Shown here piece after piece: positions 23,926-33,694 of a stretch of DNA of 64,000 nucleotides; position 1 is the stretch's first letter, and every line of letters starts with the position of its first letter. The notes beneath the pieces were generated by a model that was given only the letters and a program-made list of their open reading frames with translations, did not search any database and was not told the origin of the DNA. The DNA is from Planctomycetota bacterium (GTDB lineage: Bacteria > Planctomycetota > UBA1135 > GCA-002686595), in assembly GCA_009691855.1 (NCBI GenBank), contig SIAI01000013.1, forward strand, positions 30,281 through 94,280, in the 5' to 3' direction. Both the position numbers and the translations under genes were made by a program.

Positions 23926-25380
23926 GTGCGCAACCTGTCCACCGCGGCCTTGCAACCCCTGACGATCCCCGTGCTGCTGATCACGCTGGCCGGAGCGACG
24001 GTCTGCGCTGCGACGGCGAGCGCGGCCCAGGGCAGCACGCGGGGGGCGAATGCGCCGCTGCGCGGCAAGGACGTCGGCGTGAGCCTTGCTCAGGGGCCCA
24101 ACGTGCTCGTGATCCTCGGCGACGATTTCAACTGGACCGATTTCGACAGCGTCCCGACCCCGAACCTGGATCAACTCGCCACGCAGGGCATGACCTTCGC
24201 TCGTGCCTACGCCATGCCAGTGTGCTCACCCACGCGCGCCGCCCTGCTCTTCGGGCGCTACCCACGCCGCGACGGCATCGGCGACATCGTCACGCTCGAA
24301 CCGCCCGGGCCGGACAATCCGACGCCGTCCCTGGACCTCTTCTCACTGCCCGAGTGCCTGCGCGCCCATCCGGACGGTGACTACCGCAGTGCCATCTTCG
24401 GCAAGTGGCACCTGGGCTCGAACGTGTTCTACGACGGCGATCCCGCCCCCGACTTCGGTCCCTACGACTGGGGTGCGATCACGCCGCGCCTGCATGGTTT
24501 CGACAGCTGGTACGGCTCGATGGGCAACCTGCGCGACTACTCGTCCTGGACGAGCGTCGTGAACGGCGCCTACGTGCCGAGCACCGAGTACGCAGAGCGC
24601 TTCGTGCTCGACAAGTTCCTGAGCTGGTGGCACACACCGCGGGGACCGAAGTTCGCCTACGTGGCCTTCCACAACGCGCACGCCAACTACCACGCTCCGC
24701 CGCCGGACCTGCTGCCGCCCGGTTACCCGACGCCAGTCGGCGCACGCCAGGAGTTCGAGGCCATGATCGTCAGCCTCGACCTGATGATCGGGCGCATGCT
24801 GGCCGAGGTCGACTTGACGAACACCTACGTGTTCTTCCTCAGCGACAACGGCTCGCCGCTCGGCGTCTCGATCGACGACTGCCCGCCGCGCCCGAGCGAG
24901 CCCTTCACGCCTTTCGAGTGCGGCAAGCACACGGTCTTCGAGCCCGGCGTGCGCGTGCCCATGATCGTGGCCGGCCCGGACGTCGTACCGGGCAGCGAGA
25001 GCCAGGCGCTGGTGTCCTGCGTCGACCTGATGGCCACGGTGTGTGAGCTGGTCGGAGTGCCCTCGCTGGGTGAGGACTCGGTCAGCTTCCGGCCCAGCCT
25101 GCTCGACCCGACCTTCTCTGCTCGGCGCATGCTGTTCACCGAGATCTTCGGCGAGTTCCCGCTGTTCATCGGCGGGAACGCGATGAAGTTCGAATCGGCG
25201 GCCATCGGACAACGCTACAAGCTGCGGCGCATCAACGGCGTCGAGACGCTCTACGACCTCGCCCTCGATCCGCGCGAAGCCGCGCCCATCTCGGTGAACG
25301 ACCCGGCCTTCGCGAGTCAGGTGGCGGAGCTGCGCGCGGTGCTCGACGATCCGCTGGAGCGCAGCCTGCAGACGCGCTGA
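23926..25380 (+). CDS. Secreted sulfatase (type I, CxPxR)
   Basis: 'NVLVILGDDFNWTDFDSVPTPNLDQLATQGMTF...VCSPTRAALLFGRYPRR', 'GKWHLG'. Confidence 0.9.
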   Translation: MRNLSTAALQPLTIPVLLITLAGATVCAATASAAQGSTRGANAPLRGKDVGVSLAQGPNVLVILGDDFNWTDFDSVPTPNLDQLATQGMTFARAYAMPVCSPTRAALLFGRYPRRDGIGDIVTLEPPGPDNPTPSLDLFSLPECLRAHPDGDYRSAIFGKWHLGSNVFYDGDPAPDFGPYDWGAITPRLHGFDSWYGSMGNLRDYSSWTSVVNGAYVPSTEYAERFVLDKFLSWWHTPRGPKFAYVAFHNAHANYHAPPPDLLPPGYPTPVGARQEFEAMIVSLDLMIGRMLAEVDLTNTYVFFLSDNGSPLGVSIDDCPPRPSEPFTPFECGKHTVFEPGVRVPMIVAGPDVVPGSESQALVSCVDLMATVCELVGVPSLGEDSVSFRPSLLDPTFSARRMLFTEIFGEFPLFIGGNAMKFESAAIGQRYKLRRINGVETLYDLALDPREAAPISVNDPAFASQVAELRAVLDDPLERSLQTR

Positions 25381-25397
25381 GCGGGTGAGCCAGGGGG

Positions 25398-25416
25398 CCG
25401 CGCCGCTGCGGCGCGG
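25398..25416. terminator. Bidirectional terminator-like hairpin between convergent genes
   Basis: ccgcgccg-ctg-cggcgcgg between sulfatase stop and dps stop. Confidence 0.6.
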
Positions 25417-25417
25417 T

Positions 25418-25912
25418 TCAGGCCTTGCCCTCGGCGTGTGCCTCGACGAACCACGGGTGCTTGTCCGTGTTGCGCGAGATCTCGGTGAAGAGGTCGGGGG
25501 TGTCGGCGTCGCCGAGCGAGGCTGCGAGCTCGATGCCCGCGCGGATCTGTGCCCCGAAGGCGGCCAGCGCGCGCGACAGCGCCCCGACGTGCTCGTCGCC
25601 GCTCACGGCCTCGAGCGGGTATTCCGCCAGCGCGCGCGCCTTCCCCGCCAGGCGCACGCTGCCGCGCGCGGTGCCGCCCAGCTGCACGGCGCGCTCGGCC
25701 AGCTCGTCCACGGCCTCCTCGGCCATCTCCGCGACCTCGTCGAACAGCTGGTGCAGCGCGTAGAAGCGCGGCCCCTTCAGGTTCCAGTGCGCCTGCTTCG
25801 CCTGGTACTGCAGGTCGATCGCGCTGGCCAGGCGCTCGTTCAAGAGTTCGCCCAGCTGGGCGCGGCTCTTCGAGGGCAGATCGTTCTTGGTGGCGTGGAG
25901 CTTCTCGGCCAT
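25418..25912 (-). CDS. dps: Dps-family DNA starvation/stationary-phase protection protein
   Basis: 'ASAIDLQYQAKQAHWNLKGPRFYALHQLFDEVAEMAEEAVDELAERAVQLGG'. Confidence 0.92.
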   Translation of the reverse strand: MAEKLHATKNDLPSKSRAQLGELLNERLASAIDLQYQAKQAHWNLKGPRFYALHQLFDEVAEMAEEAVDELAERAVQLGGTARGSVRLAGKARALAEYPLEAVSGDEHVGALSRALAAFGAQIRAGIELAASLGDADTPDLFTEISRNTDKHPWFVEAHAEGKA

Positions 25913-26127
25913 GGTTGGATCCTCGCTGAGGGCGCGCAGGCTACCCGCGCGACGCTCCGACTTGACGCCTGCGCGGACCTCGGGCGAGAATCCGTGCGCG
26001 GTGCCGAGGGGTGTCGCGGCCCGAAGAAAGAGCGACGCTCACCCTCCACGCGATCCACGGGGCTCGTCGGCGAACTCCATGGTGGCTGCAGCAGTCGGGC
26101 GCGCAGCGAGGACCAAAGGAGCATTCC

Positions 26128-26724
26128 GTGACCGAATCCCGCACGCCATCCCGTACGCCCGCGACGATCTCCGCTTGCCGCGCCGAGGCGCGGCGCCTGC
26201 TCGACCACCTGCGCGGCGTCGATCCCGAACGCGTGCGCGCCGCGGCTGAGCGCTTCGCCCGCCTGCGCTCGTTCGCCACCGCTGTCGCTGGCCTGCTGTC
26301 CGCGCGCGAGCGCGTGCGGCTCAAGCACGCCCTGGCCGTGGTGGCCGAAGAGAACGGCGCCTCCTCGTGGCCGGAGCTCAAGCGCCGGCTCGAGGCGCGC
26401 GCCGCCAGCGCGGCCCTGCCGCCGTTCCACGCTCCGCGCCTAGAGAGCCTGCTCAACCGCTGGTTCACGAGTCACGCCGAGGCGCGCGCCTCGTTGCAGG
26501 AACTCGGCGGCTACCTCTTGCCCTTCCGCGAGCAGTGCTTCGTGACCGAGGCAGAGGGCATCCGCGCGCTCGGGCTCGAGCCCGAGGACCCCGACTGGAA
26601 GGCGATCGGCTTCGACCTCGTGCGCCCGCTCGACGCCGCGGCGCACGCGCGTCTGTGTGCCAAGCGGCGCGCGGCGCTGGCGCAGGGCATCGGCGTGCCG
26701 CGGGAACCGCGGAGGAGCGCATGA
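26128..26724 (+). CDS. Hypothetical protein
   Basis: GTG start with aaagga upstream; overlaps next gene start. Confidence 0.65.
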   Translation: MTESRTPSRTPATISACRAEARRLLDHLRGVDPERVRAAAERFARLRSFATAVAGLLSARERVRLKHALAVVAEENGASSWPELKRRLEARAASAALPPFHAPRLESLLNRWFTSHAEARASLQELGGYLLPFREQCFVTEAEGIRALGLEPEDPDWKAIGFDLVRPLDAAAHARLCAKRRAALAQGIGVPREPRRSA

Positions 26725-27203
26725 AACCCGACACATTCACGCCCGGTCCGCAGACGGTGATCCCGTACCTGATGGTGCGTGGTGCGCCGGCCGCGCTCAC
26801 CTTCTACGCCGCGGCCTTCGGCGCGCGCGAGCGCGTGCGCATGGCGCTCGCCGACGGGCGCATCGGCCACGCCGAATTCGAGCTGTGCGGCAACCTGGTG
26901 TGGCTGGCGGACGAGGCCCCGGAGATCGACTGCCCCGGCCCGCAGACGCTGGGCGGCGCCGGGGCGATGCTGTTCGTCTATTGCTCCGACGTGGATGCGC
27001 TGTGCGCGCGAGCCGTGGCCACGGGCTGCGTCGTGCTGCGTCCGCTGGCCGACCAGTTCTGGGGCGATCGCACGGTCACGCTGCGCGACCCCTTCGGCCA
27101 CGTGTGGACCTTCGCCACGCGCAAGCTGCAGCTCACGCTCGAGGAGGCGCAGGCGCGGGCCGCGAACCCGCAGGTCTGGCAGGACCCGACGGACTCGGGA
27201 TAG
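26721..27203 (+). CDS. VOC/PhnB-like glyoxalase-fold protein
   Basis: 'TVIPYLMVRGAPAALTFYAAAFGARERVRM...LRDPFGHVWTFATR'. Confidence 0.88.
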   Translation: MKPDTFTPGPQTVIPYLMVRGAPAALTFYAAAFGARERVRMALADGRIGHAEFELCGNLVWLADEAPEIDCPGPQTLGGAGAMLFVYCSDVDALCARAVATGCVVLRPLADQFWGDRTVTLRDPFGHVWTFATRKLQLTLEEAQARAANPQVWQDPTDSG

Positions 27204-27375
27204 CAGCCTGTCGGAGTAGTCCCGTCGCCAGGCAAAGCGTTCTGCGGCCAGGCAAGGAGCGCGACGGAAAGACAGCGGAGGTGGCCTTCCTGGCCACCGA
27301 GCATGGCTTTCCTGGCGCGACGCTGCATCGGCGCAGAGCGCGAAGCGCCGGCAGGGACTACCCCGACAGGCTGCT
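27202..27375. mobile_element. MITE-like element with ~22-bp terminal inverted repeats
   Basis: agcagcctgtcggagtagtccc at left and reverse complement of agcagcctgtcggggtagtccc at right (21/22); no transposase inside. Confidence 0.6.
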
Positions 27376-27568
27376 CGGGCCAAGCGCTGCGCGCCGCGTC
27401 GCCCGCTCCAGGCGGCGCGGCTGGGCAGGTTATCGATGTACGGGGTTTCTCGCGAAAACTGCGGGCTCTGCGCTGCGTGCGCGCGCGACGAAAACTCGCG
27501 CGCAGCACCTTGACGGTTTCCTCGCGCGCGCTTCTCCTGTGCTCACCGATCACGGAGAGGAGGGGAGC

Positions 27569-28180
27569 ATGTTCTTCCGAGTGGAATGGGATCAGCTTCT
27601 GCTGGACGCGCGCGGTGGCGATGCGCTGGCGCTCGGGCGTTTGCTCGAGGCCGCGGGCGCAGATCTGCAAGCCGCGGCCGCGGGCGTGGTCGGGCACAAG
27701 GTCCAGGAGCGCCTGCCGGTCGAGGACGTGTACGCCGAATCGTTGCTGGCGGTGGCCAAGGACTTCGGCTCGCTGCGCGCGACGAACTACGTCGGCTTCC
27801 GCTACTGGTTCGCCTCGATCGCGCGCAACAGCGTGCGTCGTGCGCTGCGGCGCGAGCGCAGCCATGCGCCGTTGCAGCCCGTCGAAGACACCCAGCTCGA
27901 AAACCAGAAGGCCGAGGACACGGCGCAGAACCTGCCGCGCGAGAGCCTGCTCTTCGTGCGCAACGCGTTGAACCACATGCCGCGCAGCCAGCAGCTGGCA
28001 TACGTGCTGCGCGAGGGTCTCGGGCTCTCCTGGCGCACGATCGGCTTCGCGCTCGAGCGCCGCGGCCTGGCGGCGGCGCGCCTGGTTCACTATCGCGCGG
28101 CGCAGCGCGTGCAGATGCTCGGCGGAGCGCGCCTGGGCCTGCGCGCAGTGCCCGTCATCGTGACGTGTGCGCGAGCGTGA
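27569..28180 (+). CDS. Sigma-70-family (ECF-like) RNA polymerase sigma factor
   Basis: GGAGAGGAGG upstream; region 2-like 'PVEDVYAESLLAVAKDF...YWFASIARNSVRRALRRERS' and region 4-like C-terminal helix-turn-helix. Confidence 0.7.
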   Translation: MFFRVEWDQLLLDARGGDALALGRLLEAAGADLQAAAAGVVGHKVQERLPVEDVYAESLLAVAKDFGSLRATNYVGFRYWFASIARNSVRRALRRERSHAPLQPVEDTQLENQKAEDTAQNLPRESLLFVRNALNHMPRSQQLAYVLREGLGLSWRTIGFALERRGLAAARLVHYRAAQRVQMLGGARLGLRAVPVIVTCARA

Positions 28181-28303
28181 AGCGCTGCTCACGGAGGCCT
28201 TGGACAGCGGCGGGTTCTGGAGTGAGATCTTCGACCCGACGCCGCGCGAACGGGCTGGCTCGAGTCCGTCAACACGGCCGACGCGCCCGCTGCTGAGCGC
28301 GCC

Positions 28304-29455
28304 TCAGACGTGGGTGCGCATCCACGTCGCGAGGCGCTCGGCCACCTCGGGCGGCGTCTCGCTCGGGCGCGGGAGCTTGCGGTTCGTGCGCGGCTCGGTG
28401 CGCACGTGCAGGAACGCAGGACCGCCGGCGCGCTCGCGGCCGGCGCGCCCAACGGCCTCGGTCAGCGCGCCCGCGCTGGCCACGCGGCGCACGTCCGGAT
28501 AGCCGCAGGCAAGCGCCACCCCGGCGAGGTCCACGGCCGGCGCCACGGTCGCCTGCGCGCCAGTCGAGTCGTGCACGCCGTTGTCGAGCAGCACATGCAC
28601 CAGATTCGGCGGCGCCTCGTGGCCGACGATCGCCAGCGCGCCGAGATGCATCAACAGTGCCCCGTCGCCGTCCAGCACGACCACGCGCCGCTGCGGCTGC
28701 GTCAGCGCAAGGCCGAGCGCGAAGCTCGAGGCGCAACCCATCGAGCCCACCATGTAGAGCTGGTTCGGCCGATCCCCGACGGCGTACAGCGCGCGGCCGG
28801 TGTAGCCGGTGGTGGCGACGACCACGTCCGAGCCCGAGACGCCGGCCACCAGCGCACGCATCGTCGCGTCGGGATCGAGGCGCGCGCCGAGGCTGCCGCG
28901 CACGCTGCCGGAGGAAAGGCGCTCGCGCGTTCGGTGCTTGCCGGTCGCCGCGGCCTCGATCGCGTTCTTCTGCACGATGAAGGCGTAAGGGAGACGCTGC
29001 TCGGCCATGTAGGCCTGCGCGCGCGCCAGCGCCGCTTCGAGCGCGGAGGCGTCGCTCGGGAAGAGCTCCCAGGGGATCTTCATCAGCTCCAGCAGCCGCG
29101 GCGTGATCTCGCCCATCACCTCGTGCTGCGGCTCGTCGGGTTCACCCTCCGGCTCGCCGCGCCAGGTCGTGACCACCAGCACCGGCAGGCGAAACGAGTA
29201 GGTCAGCGAGGTCAGCGGATTGACCGCGTTGCCGAGGCCCGAGTTCTGGAACATCACGACCGACTCGCGCCCGCCGAGCCGCGCCCCGGCCGCGATCGCG
29301 ACCGCCTCGCCCTCGTTCGCCGCGCCGACGTAGCGGATGTCCTTCGAGTCGATGACCGCGTCGATCAGCGGCGTCAGGTACGAGCACGGCACGCCCGTGA
29401 AGAGGCCGAAGCCGGCGCGGTGGAAGAGCTGGACGACCTCGTCGGCGCGGATCAT
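28304..29455 (-). CDS. Phosphonopyruvate decarboxylase (TPP-dependent)
   Basis: 'FGLFTGVPCSYLTPLIDAVIDSKDIRYVGAANEGEAVAIAAGARLGG...TTGYTGRALYAVGDRPNQLYMVGSMGCASSFALGLAL...VLDGDGALLMHLGAL'. Confidence 0.85.
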   Translation of the reverse strand: MIRADEVVQLFHRAGFGLFTGVPCSYLTPLIDAVIDSKDIRYVGAANEGEAVAIAAGARLGGRESVVMFQNSGLGNAVNPLTSLTYSFRLPVLVVTTWRGEPEGEPDEPQHEVMGEITPRLLELMKIPWELFPSDASALEAALARAQAYMAEQRLPYAFIVQKNAIEAAATGKHRTRERLSSGSVRGSLGARLDPDATMRALVAGVSGSDVVVATTGYTGRALYAVGDRPNQLYMVGSMGCASSFALGLALTQPQRRVVVLDGDGALLMHLGALAIVGHEAPPNLVHVLLDNGVHDSTGAQATVAPAVDLAGVALACGYPDVRRVASAGALTEAVGRAGRERAGGPAFLHVRTEPRTNRKLPRPSETPPEVAERLATWMRTHV

Positions 29456-29511
29456 GTCGCGCGGATTGTGCCGAGTGCGCGAGGGCGAAGACAGGGCGGG
29501 CGCGCCGCGCT

Positions 29512-29775
29512 TCAGTCGTCCGCTAGCTCGCGCGCGATCCGGTAGAGCTCTTCTGGATCGTCCGCGTAGAGCTCGGTGAAGGCGCAGCGACCGCAAACGC
29601 GCGCGCGCAGGGAGTGGCGCGACGTGCCCTTGAAGAACCATGCACTGGGCTTGCGGAAGATGGCCAGGCAGACCTCACCGAAGGGTCTGGTTTCCCGTGC
29701 GCTCTGGCGAGTGCTGACCCGAACTCCCGAGACGATCTCTTCGGCTCCACACGGCCTGCAGGCTCGGTCGCTCAT
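29512..29775 (-). CDS. Small hypothetical protein with two Cys pairs (zinc-ribbon-like)
   Basis: MSDRACRPCGAEE...VCGRCAF. Confidence 0.55.
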   Translation of the reverse strand: MSDRACRPCGAEEIVSGVRVSTRQSARETRPFGEVCLAIFRKPSAWFFKGTSRHSLRARVCGRCAFTELYADDPEELYRIARELADD

Positions 29776-29820
29776 GGAGCGGCGCCTACGCCCGAGCCGC
29801 GCGCGATTCATCGTCCTCTT

Positions 29821-31095
29821 TCACGCGCGCCCGAGATCCTGCGCCGCCTCGAGCGCGAAGCGTGCCTTCTCGTTCGCGCCCTTCTCGAGGCGGCGGAAGG
29901 TCGAGCCCGCGCGGTTGACGAGCTCGGCGGCGGTGAAGGCGGCGAGGCGCGCGGCGCTCGGCGGCGTGCCGCCGGTGGAGCGATAGCCCTCCAGCAGGGG
30001 CCCGAGCGCGCGCTCGAGGTCCGCGCGCTCGTGCTCGACGATCCAGTCGGCCGCCCAGCAGGCGAAGTCGAAGGCCGGATCGCCTGCGCCGAGGACGTCG
30101 AGGTCCATCAAGAGCCAGCGTCCGTCGGCGTGCTTCACCACTTGATCGGGATGGAAGTCGCCGTGCAGGAACACGAGCCGCTCGGGCGCGGGGTGCGCCT
30201 TGGCGCGCGGGAGCTGGGCGAGCGCGGCATCGCCGGCAAAGAGCTCGTCGAGGTCGCCGGGGATGCCGGTCGCGACCTTGCGCAGCCCGGCCGGAGCGGC
30301 GAGAGCGTGCAGGCGCGCGAGCTGGGCGCCGGCCTCGTGCGCGTGGGTGAACGAGTCGGGCGCGAAGCTCTCCAGCGCGAGCCACGGCTCGAGCAGGAAG
30401 CCCTGGCGCAGGTTCGTGCCCGCGATCGGCGGGACGAGCTCGCCGCCGCCGGCCTGGGCCAGGGCCGTGCGCGCCGCGACCACGCGCGCGGCCTCGGGCG
30501 GCGGCAGTGCGCGCGCGGCCAGCGCGAGCTTCGGACGTTCCTCCGTGCGCAGACGCAGGTCGATGCGGTAGACCGCGCGGCGCTCGGGCTTGTAGCGCAG
30601 CAGCGTGTACTCGCTCTTGCGCTTCTTGATCGAGCCCGCGGGCGCCAGAGCGCTGCGCACGACGAGTTCGCCCAGCTTCTTCTTGTCGAGCAGCACCGGC
30701 AGCCCGCGCAGCACGCGGTCCGCCGCCGGCACCCACAGGGACAGCGCCTGCTCGGCCAGCAGCGCGCGCGGCTTCAGGCGCGGGCACAGCTCTTCCAGGT
30801 TCTCCTCGTTGCGCGGTTTGAAGGTCAGCGTGCGGTCCTTGCCGTCCACGTAGCGCTTGGCCACCACCGGCTCCTCGCTGCCATCGGCGAAGCTCAGCAT
30901 GAAGACCGAGGTGATCGAGACGCCCGGCTTCCAGCGCGCGTAGTCCCAGCGCGCCGAGACCAGCGCGGGCGCCTCGGGGCGCAGCAGGTGCGCTCGTACG
31001 AGCGCGCACAGCTCCTCCACCGCCGGCGGTCGCAGGCGGGCCTCACCGGCGCGTGCCGGCAGGTCGAGGTCGCGTTCCCGTTCGCGCAGAGCCAT
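29821..31095 (-). CDS. Aminoglycoside-phosphotransferase-fold kinase
   Basis: 'LVFLHGDFHPDQVVKHADGRWLLMDLDVLGAGDPAFDFACWAADW'. Confidence 0.8.
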   Translation of the reverse strand: MALRERERDLDLPARAGEARLRPPAVEELCALVRAHLLRPEAPALVSARWDYARWKPGVSITSVFMLSFADGSEEPVVAKRYVDGKDRTLTFKPRNEENLEELCPRLKPRALLAEQALSLWVPAADRVLRGLPVLLDKKKLGELVVRSALAPAGSIKKRKSEYTLLRYKPERRAVYRIDLRLRTEERPKLALAARALPPPEAARVVAARTALAQAGGGELVPPIAGTNLRQGFLLEPWLALESFAPDSFTHAHEAGAQLARLHALAAPAGLRKVATGIPGDLDELFAGDAALAQLPRAKAHPAPERLVFLHGDFHPDQVVKHADGRWLLMDLDVLGAGDPAFDFACWAADWIVEHERADLERALGPLLEGYRSTGGTPPSAARLAAFTAAELVNRAGSTFRRLEKGANEKARFALEAAQDLGRA

Positions 31096-31128
31096 CGCGC
31101 GCAGTCTAGCGGAGCGCGCGCGCTCGGC

Positions 31129-32895
31129 TCACGGCCCGTAGGCGGCGACCGGCATCTTCAGCACGAAGGCGTAGAAGCGGAAGCGCTCGTCGAAGGCCGT
31201 GCCGACCAGCACCGAGCCGTCCGCCGAGGCCGCGAGGACGTTGTCGAGCGTCACGCCGGCGGGGAGCACGGCGCCGCTGGCCACGGCGAGCGCGCTCAGG
31301 TCGCGCATGCCCTGCGCGGCCGTCCACACGAACACGGTCGGCGGATCGAAGAACCCCGGCGAGGCCTTGCCGAAGATCAAGCGAGCGTCGGCGCTGATCG
31401 CGTTGGGGAAGGTCTGACCACCGGGCAGCGCACCGGGGAGCAAGCCGAGCGGCACGACGCCCTCGGCCTCGGTCCAGGTGAAGCCCTCGAGGTTCCAGAT
31501 GCCCGCCACGCGCGTGCCATCGGCGCTCACCGAGAGCACTTCGCCCGGCGCGTCGACGGGGAACACGCCGCCGGGCAGCAGGAAGGCGTCGCCGTTCGCG
31601 CGCCAGATCGCGGGCCAGCGATCCACCAGATCCGTCTGCGCGAAGCCGACCACGGTCGAACCGTCGTCCGCGATCTTGGTGGCGCGGTTGGTGGGCGGAT
31701 TCGGGCTGCCGGGGAAGCTCGCGCCGAGGAGTTGCAGCGGCACGAGCCCGCTCGCGCTCGTCCAGCGGAAGGCCACGCCGTTGCACTCGTTCCACAGCAT
31801 GCCGACGGCGACCGAGCCGTCCGCGCTGAGGTCCCACCCCGCACCCTGATCCGGCCCGCAGCCGTTCGGGTACACGTTGCCGAGGTCGAGCCAGCCGCCG
31901 GCCTGCATCCACAGACCGGCTTCGTTCGGATCGCCGTGGATCGCGCTCACGCGCTTCGTGGCCGAGATGCCGGTCGGGAAAGCGCGGGCAGGTGAGCCGA
32001 CGAAGGTCTTCAGCGTGAGCGTGTCGCTCGCCGTGTCGTAGAAGTACGTGGCGCCCGCGCTCGAGCCCTGGTCGAAGAGCAGCGCGGTGCCGCCGTCGGG
32101 GGTCACGTCCACGCTGACGAGGTCACGCACGAAGACGATGCTGGCCGAGCTCTCGCGGCGCAGCAGCAGGTTGTCGATCGCGCCGGAACCACGCATCTGG
32201 ATGCGCATCTGACTCACACCCGTGACGCCACCCAGATCCACCTCGGCCACGCCGTTGTCGCCCGTGGCCGGAACCGCGAACGTGCCGAGTACGCTGCCGT
32301 CGCGACCGAAGTAGGTGATCAGCGGCGGCAGCTCGCCCGCCTCGACGTCGAGGATCGTGATCCCGTGGATCGTCACCGTTCCCAACGCCGCGAAGTCGAA
32401 CAGCAGCGTCGCGTTCGTCGTCGCCGCGGCGTTCAGGTCGTCCGGGCTGTTGACGAAGCCGTCGCCGTCCCAGTCGACCAGGTTCTCGGCGATGATCAGG
32501 ACCTTGCCCTGCGACTCGTCGTTCTGGAACGGACCGGAAGCGCCGCCCACGCCGAAGCCCGGACCTCCGAAGTTCATGTGCGGCGTGCCGAGGTCCCAGT
32601 CCCCGCCCGTGGGGAAGGTCGTGTCGAAGACCAGCGCGGCGTTGGCGGCCGCGCCGAGGAACGGGTTGTAGCCGCGCAGCGCGATCGGACCGGAGCCGCC
32701 CGAGGCGAACACCTCCGACAGCACCTGCCCAGCCCGGAACTCCTCGAAGTCGAGGCGCTCGAGCGGCGGTGTACCGAGCCGGGTGGGTCGCGCGCTGGCG
32801 CGCAGTCCGCTGCGCGGGATGCTCTGTGCGACGAGCAAGGAGGAGACGGCGACGAGCGTGGCGACGATCCGGGCGGGGCGGGCAGTGCCGTTCAA
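31129..32895 (-). CDS. Secreted HAF-repeat protein
   Basis: Repeats like 'LSADGSVAVGMLWNECNGVAFRWTSASGLVPLQLLG'; signal peptide; probable TTG start. Confidence 0.75.
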   Translation of the reverse strand: MNGTARPARIVATLVAVSSLLVAQSIPRSGLRASARPTRLGTPPLERLDFEEFRAGQVLSEVFASGGSGPIALRGYNPFLGAAANAALVFDTTFPTGGDWDLGTPHMNFGGPGFGVGGASGPFQNDESQGKVLIIAENLVDWDGDGFVNSPDDLNAAATTNATLLFDFAALGTVTIHGITILDVEAGELPPLITYFGRDGSVLGTFAVPATGDNGVAEVDLGGVTGVSQMRIQMRGSGAIDNLLLRRESSASIVFVRDLVSVDVTPDGGTALLFDQGSSAGATYFYDTASDTLTLKTFVGSPARAFPTGISATKRVSAIHGDPNEAGLWMQAGGWLDLGNVYPNGCGPDQGAGWDLSADGSVAVGMLWNECNGVAFRWTSASGLVPLQLLGASFPGSPNPPTNRATKIADDGSTVVGFAQTDLVDRWPAIWRANGDAFLLPGGVFPVDAPGEVLSVSADGTRVAGIWNLEGFTWTEAEGVVPLGLLPGALPGGQTFPNAISADARLIFGKASPGFFDPPTVFVWTAAQGMRDLSALAVASGAVLPAGVTLDNVLAASADGSVLVGTAFDERFRFYAFVLKMPVAAYGP

Positions 32896-33055
32896 GATGG
32901 GATCCGGGGGCAAGGACGAAAGCAGGCGGGTCGAGGACTCGCGGCCGAGGGTAGCACCGATCCACGGGCGCCGGCAGATGCGCGCGGCCTCGAGCGCAGC
33001 GGTCGCGCAGCGTGCGCGCTGTCGTGGACGGAAGCTCGCCGACGCTCGAGCGTCC

Positions 33056-33694
33056 TCAGCGCTCCGGCGACGCGAGGAGCGCGCGCACGAGGTCGCGCAG
33101 CTCGCCCGACGCCTCGTGGCCCTGCGGCTCGGCGCGCCCTCCGGGTCTCCGCGGCAAGCGCCGGGTCGCGACCAGGAGTTGCCAATCGTGCGGGTCGTGC
33201 GCATCGATCCACGCCACCGGAACGCCGCGCAACACGGCCTCCTCCAGCGTCTGTTCGGTGCCGCCGGCCTTGCCCTCGCGCTCGCCGTCCCAGACCGCGA
33301 TCAGGAGATCGGACGCGTCCACGATCCACTGGCCACAGCGGCCGTACGCGCCGGCCTCGTCCCGGCGATCGCCGTCGAGCTCGAGGCACGGCCGGCCGTC
33401 GACGAGCCTACGGAAACTCTCCAGCGAGCGCTCCTCGAGCGCCGTGCCGGGCGCGAAGTCCCTCTCGTACTCCGCCCGCGCGAACGGCAGGACGCAACGC
33501 AGCTCGTAGCCGCGCTCGACGGCCGCCTGCGCGAAGATCCGATCCACACCCTCGGCGAGCGGCGAGATTGCGCCCGGCGACGGCGCGGATCCCTGCGCGC
33601 TCTCGTCCCGGATCGCGTCCAGGATCCCGCCGATCACGCGCTCCAGCCGGCCGAGGTCGGCCGAGCGCAGGCGATCGGGCCGGTGGCCGATCAC
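33056..33694 (-). CDS. SLOG/LOG-like Rossmann nucleotide-binding protein (N-terminus probably extends upstream to ~33745)
   Basis: 'KLCVGVIGHRPDRL...ISPLAEGVDRIFAQAAVERGYELRCVLPFARAEYERDF...DASDLLIAVWDGEREGKAGGTEQTLEEAVLRGVPVAWID'. Confidence 0.6.
   Translation of the reverse strand: MIGHRPDRLRSADLGRLERVIGGILDAIRDESAQGSAPSPGAISPLAEGVDRIFAQAAVERGYELRCVLPFARAEYERDFAPGTALEERSLESFRRLVDGRPCLELDGDRRDEAGAYGRCGQWIVDASDLLIAVWDGEREGKAGGTEQTLEEAVLRGVPVAWIDAHDPHDWQLLVATRRLPRRPGGRAEPQGHEASGELRDLVRALLASPER

Noticed and set aside
28167-28502. Small ORF (MREREALLTEALDSGGFWSEIFDPTPRER...) after the sigma gene
   Set aside because: The first ~30 aa look protein-like, but it overlaps the sigma gene and runs antisense into the decarboxylase; insufficient support.
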